Source: Eriocheir sinensis
Taxonomy: Eukaryota > Arthropoda > Malacostraca > Decapoda > Varunidae
NCBI RefSeq assembly: GCF_024679095.1
Contig: NW_026111754.1
Location: 310,001-374,000 of the forward strand
Direction: 5' to 3'
Length of the DNA stretch: 64,000 bases
Positions within the stretch are counted from its first letter, which is position 1, and every line of letters begins with the position of its first letter. The translations under genes and the position numbers were made by a program. The notes under the pieces are model-generated. The model was not told the DNA's origin. It worked only from the letters and a program-made list of their open reading frames with translations, and did not search any database. Below are positions 42,601 through 58,365 of this stretch, piece by piece.

Positions 42601-43025
42601 ATATTTTATGTGTATTTTGGTATATATATTTTTATAAAAAATGCGATAATTTTTGGGAATTTTGCATCTTTATTTTCATACAAATTTACGTTATTTTATT
42701 GATATTCTGTGTATTTATTTTGATACGATTTTACATTATTCTATTTATTTTTTGTATATTTTTTTATACACATTTACATTATTTAATGTGTATCTTGCAT
42801 ATATATTTTATACAAATTTACGTTATTTTAAGTGTATTTGTTTTTATATTTTCATTCAAATTTACATTTATTTTAATTCAAAATTACATTATTTTATGTG
42901 TATTTTGTATACATTTTTTTTATACGTATTTACTTAATTTTATGTTTATTTTGTGTATATATTTTTATAGAAATCTACGTTTTTTTATTTGTTTTCGTAT
43001 ATATATTTTGAAACAAAATTACATT
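39602..43025 (+). repeat. 45-bp AT satellite, T-rich, regular
   Basis: About 76 monomers starting at junction A, ending where the LINE fragment is inserted after AACAAAATTACATT. Includes the second copy of the 3.86-kb-offset duplication and a half-monomer marker near 41338. Confidence 0.9.
40083..41945 (+). repeat. Direct duplication, copy 2 (partner 36226-38090)
   Basis: Same variant series as 36226-38090. The internal spacing between TTCGTATA variants here is 1168 bp (40812 to 41980), close to the 1176 bp of the partner. Confidence 0.85.
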
Positions 43026-43047
43026 AAGAACATAAGAACATAAGAAC
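43025..43047 (-). repeat. 8-bp tandem tail of the LINE fragment
   Basis: On the + strand: TAAGAAC, ATAAGAAC, ATAAGAAC. Read on the element's strand this is its 3' terminus, (GTTCTTAT)n. CR1-type elements end in short 8-bp tandem repeats, whereas L1-type elements end in poly(A). The first base may belong to the satellite flank. Confidence 0.65.
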
Positions 43048-43114
43048 GCAGGAGTCTGCAAGAGGCCGGTAGGCCTGTACGAGGCAGCTCCTTTGACCCT
43101 AAGCTCCCGTGTAT

Positions 43115-43165
43115 CTAACCCCACCTAATATCGCTGTCCATGAATTTATCTAGTCTATTTTTAAA
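43115..43165 (-). pseudogene. C-terminal stub of a LINE reverse-transcriptase ORF
   Basis: Sixteen codons and a TAG stop on the minus strand: FKNRLDKFMDSDIRWG. The pattern F-K-x-R-L-D-K followed by a few residues and a stop is typical of the extreme C terminus of non-LTR retrotransposon polyproteins downstream of the RT domain. No catalytic residues are present. The remainder of the element is absent. Confidence 0.55.
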
Positions 43166-43188
43166 TTCATGGACAGCGATATTAGGTG
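43122..43188. repeat. Perfect 27-bp inverted repeat with 13-nt loop
   Basis: Arm 43122-43148 and arm 43162-43188 are exact reverse complements, with loop 43149-43161. The left arm is part of the LINE 3' region and the right arm is a back-copy of it. The last bases of the forward copy (TAAA) can pair with TTTA at the end of the left arm, so self-priming of the cDNA end would give exactly this structure. Confidence 0.95.
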
Positions 43189-46100
43189 TTTAAATGTATT
43201 TTTGCATATCTCTTTCAATACAAATTTACCTTATTTTATGTGCATTTTGTATATTTATTTCAATGCAAATTTAAATATTTTATGTGTATTTTGGTATATA
43301 TATATTTTTATAAGAAATGCGCTATTTTATGGGAATTTTGCATCTTTATTTTCATACAAATTTACATTATTTTATTAATATTCGGTGTATTTATTTTGAT
43401 ACGATGTTACATTATTCTATTTGTTTTTTGTATATACTTTTTTATACATATTTACATTATTTAATGTGTATCTTGCATATATATTTTAAACAAATTTATT
43501 ATCTATTATCTATTTTCATACAAATACACATTCTTTTCATGATATTTTGTTTATTTATTTTGACACGAATTTACATTATTTGATATGTATTTTGTATATA
43601 TATTTTTATACGTATTTACATAATTTCATATGTATTTTGTATATATATTTCTATAGAAATCTAATTTTTTTTATGTGTATTCGTATATATATTTTGAAAC
43701 AAATTTACATTGTTTTATATGTATTTTTGAATATCTCTTTCAATACAAATTTACCTTACTGTATATGCATTTTGTATATTTATTTCAATACAAATTTAAA
43801 TATTTTATGTGTATTTTGGTAAATATATTTTTTTAAAAAATGCGATAATTTTTGGGAGTTTTGCATCTTTATTTTCATACAAATTTACATTATTTTATTG
43901 ATATTCTGTGTATTTATTTTGATACGATTTTACATTATTCCATTTGTTTTTTGTATATATATTTTTTATACACATTTACATTATTTAATGTGTATCTTGC
44001 ATATATTTTATACAAATTTACGTTATTTTAAGTGTATTTGTTTATATATTTTCATTCAAATTTACATTATTTGATGTGTATTTTGTATATGTATTTCAAT
44101 ACAAATTTACCTAATTTTATGTGTATTTTGTATATTTCTTTTCAAACAAATTTAAATTATTTTTGTGTATTTTTGTATATAGTTTTATACAAATTTAGGT
44201 TATTTTATGTACGCATTTACATTATTTAGTGTTTTTTGTATATAATTTTTTTTGCAAATTTACTTTATTTTATGTGCAATTTTTGTACATATATTTTTAT
44301 AGAAATTTGCGTTATTTGTATATGTTTTCTCATACAAATTTACATTATTTTATTGCTATTTTGTTTATTTATTTTGATACGAATTACATGATTATATGTG
44401 TATTTGTACATATTTTTATACGTATTTACATTACTTATGTGTATTTTGTTTATATATTTTAACAAATCTACGTTATTATATGTATTTGTATAAATATTTT
44501 GATACAGATTACATTATTTTATGTATTTTGTATGTACATTTAATTCAAATAGCTTATTTTAGCTGTATTTTGTATATATATTTTCATACAAATTTAATTA
44601 CTTGTGTATTTTGTATATAGTTTTATACAAATTTACGATATTTTATGTATTTTGTATATATATATTTTACAAATACATTCTTTTACTGGTATTTTGTTTA
44701 TTTATATTGATACGATTTTATGCATTTTTTGTATTCATTTTATATGTATTTACCTATTTTATGTGTATTTGTATATATTTTATAGAAATCTACGTTATTT
44801 TATGTGTATTCGTATTTATATTTTGAATAAAATTTAAATTGTTTTATATTTATTTTGCATTTCTATTTATATAGAAATTTGCAAATTTTCTTTATTTTAT
44901 GTGCATTTTGTATATATATTTTTTAGAAATTTTGCGTTATTTTATGTGTATTTGTATATGTTTTCTCATACAAATTTACATTATTTTATTGTTTTTTTTT
45001 ATTTATTTTGATACAAATTGCAATGTTTACTTTTGAAGCATACATTTCAGAGTATATATTTTTTAGCTGACAAATGCGCCATTATTTATGTGTTTATGTT
45101 TATTTTCATACATATTTACATTATTTTATTGCTCTTTTTTATTTATTTTGATACGATTTAACATTTTTCTATGTGTTTTTTGTATATATTTTTTTATATA
45201 TATATTCACATTATTTAATGTTAATTTTGTATATATTTTTCATCCAAATTTACATTATTTTATGTGTATTTGTTTATATATTTTCATATATATTTACACT
45301 ATTTTATGTGTTTTTTGTATATATATTTTTCTACGTATTTAAATTATTTTATGTGTATTTTGTATATACATTTTCATAAAAATATTACGTTATTTTATTG
45401 TGTGTATAAGTATATATTTTGATACAAAGTTTTTACAAATTCATGTTATTTAATGTGTATTTGTATATATATTGTCATACAAATTTATATTATTTTATGT
45501 TCATTTTTTCATATATTTCATTACAAATTTACCTTATTTTATGTTTATTTTGTATATTTATTTCATTCATTTTTAAATTATTTTATGTGTATATTTGTAT
45601 TTGTATTTACGTTATTTTATATGTATTTTGTATGTATATTTTCATCCAAAATTACATTATTTTATTGGTATTTCTTAATTTAATTCGATACGACTTTAGA
45701 TTATTTCATAGGTATTTTGTATACATATTTTTATACTCATTTACATTATCTAATGTGTGTTTTGTATATATATTTTTATGCAAATTTATCTAATGTTCAT
45801 TTTTGTACATATATTTTATAGAAATTTGCGTTATTTTATGTATATAGGTTTATACCATTTACGTTATTTATGTGCATTTGTATATTTATATTTATACAAA
45901 TACATTCTTTATTGATATATTATTTATTTACATTTTATGCAATTTACATTCTCTTATATGTATTTTTTATTTTTATACGTATTTACTTATTATAATATTA
46001 TGTATTATGTATATGTATTTTATAGAAATCTACTTTATTTATGTGTATTCTATATATATTTTAAAACAAATTTACATTATTTTATATGTATTTTCCATAT

Positions 46101-47123
46101 CTATTTCAATACAAATTTACCTTATTTTATGTGCATTTTGTATATTTATTTTAACCTAAAGTGGCTCAAATATTTTATGTGTATTTTGGTATCCAATAAT
46201 TTTTATAAAAAAAATGCGTTATTTTATAGGTATTTGCATCTTAATTTTCATTTATATGTACTTTATTATATATATATTTTTATACGCTCTTACATTATTT
46301 AATATTTATTTTGAATATATATATCTTTATACAATTCATGGAATTTTATGTGTCTTTGTATATATATTTTCCATATAAATTTACAACATTATGTGTATTT
46401 TGTACATATATTTTATTACAAATCTACCTTATTTAATATTTATTTTGTATGTTAATATTTAGCTTACATTTATATTTATCCAAATACACATTCTTTTTAT
46501 TAATTATTTGTTTGTCTTATTTTAATTCAATTTACGATACACATATTATTTTGAATATTTGACCATTTTTTATACATCCCCACTTAATTTTATGTGTATT
46601 TTGTATATATATATTTTATAGAAATCTACACATTTTTTTATTTGTATTCGTATGTGTATTTTGTTTTCATCTGTCATTGATATATTTTGCATATCTCTTT
46701 CAATACAAATTTATCTTATCAATATATTCATTTGTATATTTATTTCAATACAAATTTAAAATTTTATGTGTATTTTGGCATATATATTTTTTATAAATGC
46801 ATATTTTATACAGGAATACATCTTTATTTACATACAAATTTACATTATTTTATTAATATTCAATGTATTTTATTTTAATACGATTTTTACATTATTCTAT
46901 TTGTTTTTTGTATATACTTTTATACATATTTACATTATTTAATGTAACTTGCATATATATTTATACAAATGTATTATCTATTATCTATTTTCATACAAAT
47001 GCATTTTTTTCTTATTTGTTTATTTATTTTGACACGAATTTATTTATTTGATATGTATTTTGTATATATATATTTTTTATACATATTTGTAATTTCATAT
47101 GTATTTTGCCATATATATATTCA
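43189..47123 (+). repeat. 45-bp AT satellite, T-rich, regular then irregular
   Basis: About 87 monomers. It resumes the interrupted monomer directly (TTTAAATGTATTTTTGCATA). Regular to about 44380, then rich in indels, with odd words such as CCTAAAGTGGCTC near 46155. Ends near ATTCAGCGTTTCAAATTTAC. Confidence 0.8.
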
Positions 47124-50298
<3,175 letters not shown>

Positions 50299-51177
50299 TG
50301 AAAATACAAAATACACATAAAACTAGTTAAATTTCTATTGAAATACATATACAAAATACACATAAAATAATGAAAATTTGAATGAAAATATAGAAACAAA
50401 TACAATTAAAATAACGTAAATTTGTATGAAATATATATAGAAAATACATATTAAATAATGTAAATATGTATAAAAAAATATATACAAAACACAAATAGAA
50501 TAATATAAAATAGTATAAAAATAAATACACAGAATATTAATAAAATAATGTAGATTTGTATGAAAATAAAGATGCAAAATACCCTTAAAACAACGCATTT
50601 TTTATGAAAATATATATAGCAAAATACACATAAAATATTTAAATTTGTATTACAATAATATATACAAAATGCACATACAATAAGGCAAATTTGTATTGAA
50701 AAAGATATGCAAAATACACATAAAACAATGTAAATTTGTTTCAAAATATATATACGAATACACATAAAATAACGTAGATTTCTATAAAAATATATATACA
50801 AATACACATAAAATGAAGAAAATACGGATAAGAAAATTATACAAAATACACATAAAATAATGTAAATTCGTATCAAAATAAATAAAACTAATGCCAATAA
50901 AAGAATGTTTACTTTATAATATATAAATATACAAATACATATAAATAACGTAAATTTGTATAAAACTATATACAAAAATAAACAAAAATAATTAATTTGT
51001 ATGAAAATAGATATACAAAAGACACATAAATAGCTAAATTTGAATTGAATAAATATAGAAAAATAAAAATGTAGTCAATTTGTATCAAATATATTCAAAT
51101 ACACATATATTAAAAAATTAATATACAAATGCGTATATAATAAGGTAAATTTGTATTGAAAAAATATGCAACATACA
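50299..51177 (-). repeat. 45-bp AT satellite, A-rich orientation
   Basis: About 19 monomers from junction C to junction A, with an abrupt change of variant order near 51110 (ACACATATATTAAAAAATTA). Confidence 0.82.
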
Positions 51178-52505
51178 TGTTTACTCATACAAATTTATAT
51201 TATTTTATTGGTATTTGTTTATTTATTTTGATACGAATTACATGATTATGTGTATGTATTTTGTACATATTTTTACGTATACGTATTACATTATATAATA
51301 TTTTGTTTATATATTTTCATACAAATTTACGTTATTATATGTGTATTTGTATAAATATTTTGATACAAATTTACTTTATTTCATGTATTTTGTATATATA
51401 TTTCAATTCAAATTTACTTAATGTGTATTTTGTTTATATATTTTCATACAAATTTACGTTATTATATGTGTATTTGTATAAATATTTTGATACAAATTTA
51501 CTTTATTTCATGTATTTTGTATATATATTTCAATTCAAATTTAGCTTATTTTGTGTGTATTTTGTATATATTTTCATACAAATTTAATTACTTCTGTGTA
51601 TTTTTGTATATAGTTTTATAAAAATTTACGTTATTTTATGTCTATTTTGTATATTTATATTTATACAAATACACATTCTTTTATTGCTATTTTGTTTATT
51701 TATTTTCATACGAATTTACATTATTTTATGTGTTTTTTGTATACATTTTTTTATACGTATTTACTTCATTTTATGTGTATTATGTATATATATTTTTATA
51801 GAAATCTACGTTATTATATGTGTCTTCGTATATATTTTGGAAACAAATTTACGATATTGTGTTTTTTGTATATTTATTTTAATACAAATTTAATTTTTGA
51901 TGTGTATTTTGCATATATATTTTTATAAAAAAATGCGTTATTTTATGGGTATTTTTCTTTATTTTCATATTCAAATTTACATTATTTTATTAATATTCTG
52001 TGTATTTATTTTGATACGATTTTACATTTTTATTTGTGTTTTGTACATATTTTTTATACAAATTTACGTTATTTTAAGTGTATTTGTTTATGTATTTTCA
52101 TTCAAATTTACATTATTTTATGTGTTTTGTGTATGTATTTCAATACAATTTATTTACTTAATTTTATGTATTTTGAATATTTATTTTCATTTAAAATATT
52201 TTGTGTATTTTGCATATAGTTTGGTCAGTTGATACAATTTAGGTTATTTTATGTATTTTGTATATCTATTTTCATATAAATACACATTCTTTTTATTGAT
52301 ATTTTGTTTATTTATTCGACATAATTTTATGTGAATTTGTTTTCATTTCATACAAATTTACATTATTTTATGTGTAGTCACTATTTTGTACATGTATTTA
52401 AATACAAATTTAACTAATTATATGTGTATTTTGTATATCTATTTTCATACAAATTGAAATTTATTTTTTTGTTTTTGTGTATATATTTTTATTCAAATTT
52501 TCGTA
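51178..52505 (+). repeat. 45-bp AT satellite, T-rich orientation
   Basis: About 29 monomers from junction A. A stretch of about 118 bp (51318-51412) is repeated at 51436-51530 with near identity, a local tandem duplication. Ends at CAAATTTTCGTAATAATG. Confidence 0.85.
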
Positions 52506-53696
52506 ATAATGAATAGAATAATGTGAAATCGTATCAAAATAAATACACCGAATATTAATAAAATAATGTAAATTTGTATGAAAATAAAGATGCAAAATTC
52601 CCATAAAATAGCGCATTTCTTATAAAAATATATATACCAAAATACACATAAAATATTTAAATTTGTATTGAACTAAATATAAAAAATGCACATACAATAA
52701 GGTAAATTTGTATTGAAAGAGATATGCAAAAATACATATAAAATAACGTAAATTTGTTTCAAAATATATATACGAATACAAATAAAAAAACGTAGATTTC
52801 TATAAAAATATATATACAAAATACACATAAAATTAAGTAAATACGTATAAAAAAATGTATACAAAATACACATAAAATAATGTAAACTCGATTTAAAATA
52901 AATAAACAAAATACCAATAAAAGAATGTGTATTTGGATAAATATAAATATACAAAATACATATATGAAATAAACATAAAATAAGGTAGATTTGTAATAAA
53001 ATATATGTACAAAATACACATAAAATAATGTAAATTTATATGAAAATATATATACAAATACACATAAAATACCATGAATTTGTTTAAAAATATATATTCA
53101 AAATAAATATTAAATAATGTAAAAGCGTATAAAAATATATATGCAAAGTACATATAAAATAATGTAAATTCGTATCAATAAAAATCAACAAAACACCAAT
53201 AAAATAATATATATATATGAATGAAAATAAATTTACAAAATGCACATAACATAACTAAAATTTGTATTAAAATATATACAAAAATACATAGAAATAATTT
53301 GAGTTTGTATGAAAATAGATATACAAAATACACATAAAACTAGGTAAATTTCTTTTGAAATGTATATACAAAATAGCCATAAAATATTGTAAATTTGTGT
53401 CAAAATATATATACAAATACACATAAAATAACGTAAATTTGTATGAAAAATATATACAAAATACACATAGAATAATGTCAATTCGTATCAAAATGAATGA
53501 GCAGAATATCAATAAAATAATGTATATTTGTATGAAAATAAAGATGCAAAATACCCAAAAAATAAAGCATATGTTTATAAAAATACAGATACAAAAATAC
53601 ACATCGAATAATTAAATTTGTATTAAAATTAATATACAAAATGCGTATATAATAAGGTAATTTTGTATTGAAAAAATATGCAACATACACGTTTAC
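52506..53696 (-). repeat. 45-bp AT satellite, A-rich orientation
   Basis: About 26 monomers. Related to 7873-8507, but it retains about 110 bp just after the switch that is missing at 7873, and also the monomers deleted near 8397. Ends at junction A. Inverse of 1826-2550. Confidence 0.88.
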
Positions 53697-53992
53697 TCAT
53701 ACAAATTTATATTATTTTATTGGTATTTTGTTTTTTTATTTGATACGAATTACATGATTATATGTATTTTGTACACATTTTTATACGTATTTACATTATT
53801 TAATGTGTATTTGTTTATATATTTTATACAAATTTACGTTATTATATGTGTATTTGTATAAATATTTTGATACAAATTTACTTTATTTCATGTATTTTGA
53901 ATATATATTTCAATTCAAATTTAGCTTATTTTGTGTGTATTTTGTATATATTTTCATACAAATTTAATTACTTCTGTGTATTTATGTATATA

Positions 53993-53996
<4 letters not shown>

Positions 53997-54075
<79 letters not shown>
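53997..54075. repeat. (TA)n microsatellite, about 79 bp
   Basis: A TA run with one C interruption (54051). It sits where other copies read GTATATAGTTTTATATAAATT, again a different monomer from the other expansions. Confidence 0.93.
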
Positions 54076-54223
54076 GTTTATTTATTTTGATACGATTTTA
54101 TATTATTTTATGTGTTTTTGTATACATTTTTTATACAAATTTACATTATTTTATGTGTATTTTGTATATATATATATATATTTTGTATATTTATTTAATT
54201 TAAAATAGAGTGTATTTTGTATA

Positions 54224-54274
54224 TAGAGATAGAAAGAGAGAGTTAGATATATATATATAGAGAGAGAGAGAGAA
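54224..54274 (+). repeat. AG-rich microsatellite patch
   Basis: AGAGATAGAAAGAGAGAG-like sequence, then a short TA run, then (AG)n at 54259-54272, all replacing the TTTTTATAGAAATCTACG part of a monomer. It is the only purine-dinucleotide tract in the window. Confidence 0.9.
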
Positions 54275-54802
54275 ATGTACGTTATTTTATGTGTATTCGT
54301 ATACATATTTTGAAACAAATTTACATTGCTTTATATGTATTTTGCGTATCTATTTCAATACAAATTTACCTTATTGTATGTGTTTTTTATATTTATTTTA
54401 ATACAAATCTAATTTTTTTATGTGTATTTTGGTATATATATTTTTATAAATAAAAAAATGCGTTATTTTATGGGTATTTTGCCTCTTTATTTTCATACAA
54501 ATTTACATTATTTTGTTAATATTCTGTGTATTTATTTTGATACGATTTTATATTATTCTATTTGTGTTTTGTATATATTTTTTTTATACAAATTTAAGTT
54601 ATTTTAAGTGTATTTGTTTATGTATTTTCATTCAAATTTACATTATTTTATGTGTATTTTGTATATGTATTTCCATACAAATTTACCTAATTTTATGTGT
54701 ATTTTGTATATTTATTTTCATACAAATTTAAAATATTTTTGTGTATTTTTGTATATAGTTTGATACAAATTTAGGTTATTTTATGTGTATTTTGAATATC
54801 TA

Positions 54803-57800
54803 TTAAATATATATGCAAAATACATATGAAATTATGTAAATACGTATAAAAATATATATACAAAATACATATCAAATAATGTAAATTCGTGTCAAAATAA
54901 ATAAACAAAATATCATGAAAAAAATGTGTATTTGTATGAAAATAGATAATAGATAATAAATTTGTATAAAATATATATGCAAGTTACACATTAAATAATG
55001 TAAAAATGTATAAAAAAGTATATACAAAAAACAAATAGAACAATGTGAAATCGGATCAAAATAAATACATTGAATATTAATAAAATAATGTAAATTTGTA
55101 TGAAAATAAAGATGCAAAATTCCCATAAAATAGCGCATTTCTTATAAAAATATATATACCAAAATACACATGAATTTTTTAAATTTGTATTGAAATAACT
55201 ATACAAAATGCATATACAATAAGATAAATTTGTATTGAAAGAGATATGCAAAAATACAATGTACATTTGTTTCAAAATATATATACGAATACAAATAAAA
55301 AAACGTAGATTTCTATAAAAATATATATACAAAATACACATAAAATTAAGTAAATACGTATAAAAAAATGTATTCAAAATACACATAAAATAATGTAAAT
55401 TCGAATTAAAATAGATAAACAAAATACCAATAAAAGAATGTGTATTTGGATAAATATAAATGTACTAAATACACATACAAAATAAACATAAAATAAGGTA
55501 GATTTGTAATAAAATATATGTACAAAATACACATACAATAATGTAAATTTATATGAAAATATATATACAAATACACATAAAATACCATGAATTTGTATAA
55601 AAATATATATTCAAAATAAATATTAAATAATGTAAGAGCGTATAAAAGTATATATACAAAGTACATATAAAATGAAAATTAAGATGCAAAATACCTATAA
55701 AATAACGCATTTTTTTATAAAATTATTGATACCAAAATACACATAAAATATTTGAACTTTTATTAAAATAAATATACAAAATGCACATAAAATAAGGTAA
55801 ATTTGTATTGAAATAGATATGGAAAATACATATAAAATAATGTAAATTTGTTTTAAAATATATATACGAATACACATAAAATAAAGTAGATTTCTATAAA
55901 AATACATATACATAATACACATAAATACGTATAAAAAAATGTATACAAAATACACATAAAATAATGTAAATTCGTATAAATGTAAATAAACAATATACCA
56001 ATAAAAGAATGTGTATTTGTATAAATATAAATATACAAAATGCACATAAAATAACGTAAATTTATATAAAACTATATACATAAAATAACGCAAATTTCTA
56101 TAAAAATATATGTACAAAAATGAACATTAGATAAATTTGCATAAAAATATATATACAAAACACACATTAGATAATGTAAATGAGTATAAAAATATGTATA
56201 CAAAATACCTATGAAATAATCTAAAGTCGTATCGAATTAAATTAAGAAATACCAATAAAATAATGTAATTTTGGATGAAAATATATATACAAAATACATA
56301 TAAAATAACCTAAATACAAATACAAATATACACATAAAATAATTTAAAAATGAATGAAATAAATATACAAAATAAACATAAAATAAGGTAAATTTGTAAT
56401 GAAATATATGAAAAATACACATAAAATAATATAAATTTGTATGACAATATATATACAAATACTCATTAAATAACATGAATTTGTAAAAACTTTGTATCAA
56501 AATATATACTTATACACACAATAAAATAACGTAATTTTTTTTATGAAAATGTATATACAAAATACACATAAAATAATTTAAATACGTAGAAAAATATATA
56601 TACAAAAAACACATAAAATAGTGTAAATATATATGAAAATATATAAACAAATACACATAAAATAATGTAAATTTGGATAAAAAATATATACAAAATTAAC
56701 ATTAAATAATGTAAATATATATATAAAAAAATATATACAAAAAACACATAGAAAAATGTTAAATCGTATCAAAATAAATAAAGAGAATATCAATAAAATA
56801 GTGTAAATTTGAATGAAAATAAAGATGTAAAATATCCATATAATAACACATTTTTGCATAAAAATATATATACAAAAATACATATAAAATAATTAAATTT
56901 GTATTAAAATAAATATACAAAATGCACGTACAATAAAGTAAATTTGTATTGAAATAGATATGCAAAATACACATTAATAATGTAAATTTGTATCAAAATA
57001 TATATACGAATACTCATAAAATAGAGTAAATTTCTATGAAAATATACATACAAAATAGATATACAAAATACACATATAACTAGTTAAATTTGTATTTAAA
57101 TACATGTACAAAAAACACATAAAATAATGTAGATTTGTATGAAATGAAAACAAATACATTTTATATAAAATATATATACAAAATACACATAGAATAATGT
57201 AAAATCATATCAAAATAAATACACAGAATATCAATAAAATAATGTAAATTTGTATGAAAATAAAGATGCAAAATACCCATAAAATAAAGCATATTTTTAT
57301 AAAAATACATATACAAAAATACACATAGATTAATCAAATTTGTATTAAAATTAATATACAAAATGCACATACAATAAGGTAAATTTGTATTGAAAAAATA
57401 TGCAAAATACACATAAAATAATGTAAATTTGTTTCAAAATATATATACGAATACACATAAAATAACGCAGATTTCTATAGAAATATATTTACAAAATACA
57501 CTTGAAATAATGTAAATACGTTTAAAATATATACAAAATACACATTAAATAATGTTAATTCGTGTCAAAATAAATAAACAAAATATCATGAAAAGAATGT
57601 GTATTTGTATGAAAATAGATATACAAAATACACATAAAATAACCTAAATTTGTATAAAACTATATACAAAAATAATTTAAAGTTGTATGAAAATAAATAT
57701 ACAAAAAACATATAAAAATAGGTAAATTTGTATTGAAATACATATACAAAATACACATCAAATAATGTAAATTTGAATGAAAATATATAAACATATAGAC

Positions 57801-58365
57801 TTAAAATAACGTAAATTTGTATCAAATATATATACAAAAAAACATTAAATAATGTAATTATGTATAAAAAAATATATCCAAAACACAAATAAAATAATGT
57901 AAAATCGTATCAAAATAAATACAGAAAATATTAATAAAATAATGTAAATATGTATGAAAATTAAGATGCAAAATACCCATAAAATAACGCATTTTTTATA
58001 AAAATATAAATACGAAAAAACATAAAATATTTGATTTTGTATTAAAATAAATAGATATACAAAATACACATAAAATAAGCTAAATTTGAATTGAAATATA
58101 TATACAAAATACATAAAATAATGTAAATTTGTATCAAAATACTTATACAAATACACATATAATAACGTAAATTTGTATGAAAATATATAAAGAAAATACA
58201 CATTAAATAATGTAAGTACGTATAAAAAAAATGTAAAAAATACACAAATAATCATGTAATTCGTATCAAAATAAATAGACAAAATACCAATAAAATAATG
58301 TAAATTTCTATGAGAAAACATATACAAAATACACATAAATAACGCAAATATCAATAAAAATATAT
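54803..58365 (-). repeat. 45-bp AT satellite, A-rich, regular
   Basis: About 79 monomers. At about 55678 the variant order jumps without a strand change, marking the edge of the inverted duplication with 60600-62770. Ends at junction G. Confidence 0.88.
55678..57830 (-). repeat. Left arm of a 2.15-kb inverted duplication
   Basis: Mirror image of 60600-62770. Paired landmarks are GATACCAAAATACACAT (55728) with TTTTGGTATCAATA (62707), GAAATGAAAACAAATACATT (57140) with the CATTTGTTTTCATTTC-like site (61280), CATGAAAAGAATGTG (57587) with CACATTCTTTTCATG (60829), and ATATAGACTTAAAATAACG (57792) with TTTTAAGTCTATATG (60616). Confidence 0.8.

Larger units (their letters stand above)
43026..43188 (-). 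mobile_element. CR1-like LINE 3'-end fragment with inverted 5' end
   Basis: About 163 bp of moderate GC content, in sharp contrast to its surroundings. Read on the minus strand it has an inverted 27-nt piece, the last 16 codons of a reverse-transcriptase-type open frame (FKNRLDKFMDSDIRWG, then TAG at 43115-43117), about 65 bp of 3' untranslated sequence, and a tail of about 2.9 copies of an 8-bp unit GTTCTTAT (43025-43047). A FK-RLDK ending of the protein and an 8-bp tandem-repeat tail in place of poly(A) are features I associate with CR1-group LINEs, and the 3' sequence resembles repeats I associate with decapod crustaceans. The family is assigned from memory and not by search. It is severely 5'-truncated and inactive. 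Confidence 0.65.
42890..44840 (+). repeat. Segmental duplicate of 3360-5150, carrying the LINE insertion
   Basis: Shares private variants in order with 3360-5150 and is longer mainly by the inserted LINE fragment. After about 44380 it shows frequent one-base deletions relative to its partner (GTGTATTTGTACAT for GTGTATTTTGTACAT; CAGATTACATT for CAGATTTACATT). Confidence 0.8.
53697..54802 (+). repeat. 45-bp AT satellite, T-rich orientation
   Basis: About 20 monomers plus (TA)n and AG-rich tracts. The monomer order downstream of the tracts (54280-54800) follows 9000-9500. Confidence 0.85.

Noticed and set aside
43026..43047. Telomere-like repeat (TAAGAACA units)
   Set aside because: Only about three 8-bp units, at the end of the LINE fragment. 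They do not match arthropod TTAGG or other telomere repeats and are better explained as a CR1-type tail.
43063..43076. Short palindrome AGGCC-GGTA-GGCCT inside the LINE fragment as a terminator or RNA gene
   Set aside because: A 5-bp stem in the 3' region of a LINE. It might serve in template recognition, but there is no independent evidence, and no tRNA-like A/B boxes or cloverleaf are seen.
43122..43188. MITE or foldback DNA transposon
   Set aside because: The inverted repeat is not at both ends of the insert. The left arm lies inside LINE-derived sequence, and no target-site duplication is visible.
43169..43378. Open frame starting MDSDIR after the LINE hairpin
   Set aside because: It starts in the back-copied hairpin arm and continues into satellite, so it is a chance fusion and not a gene.
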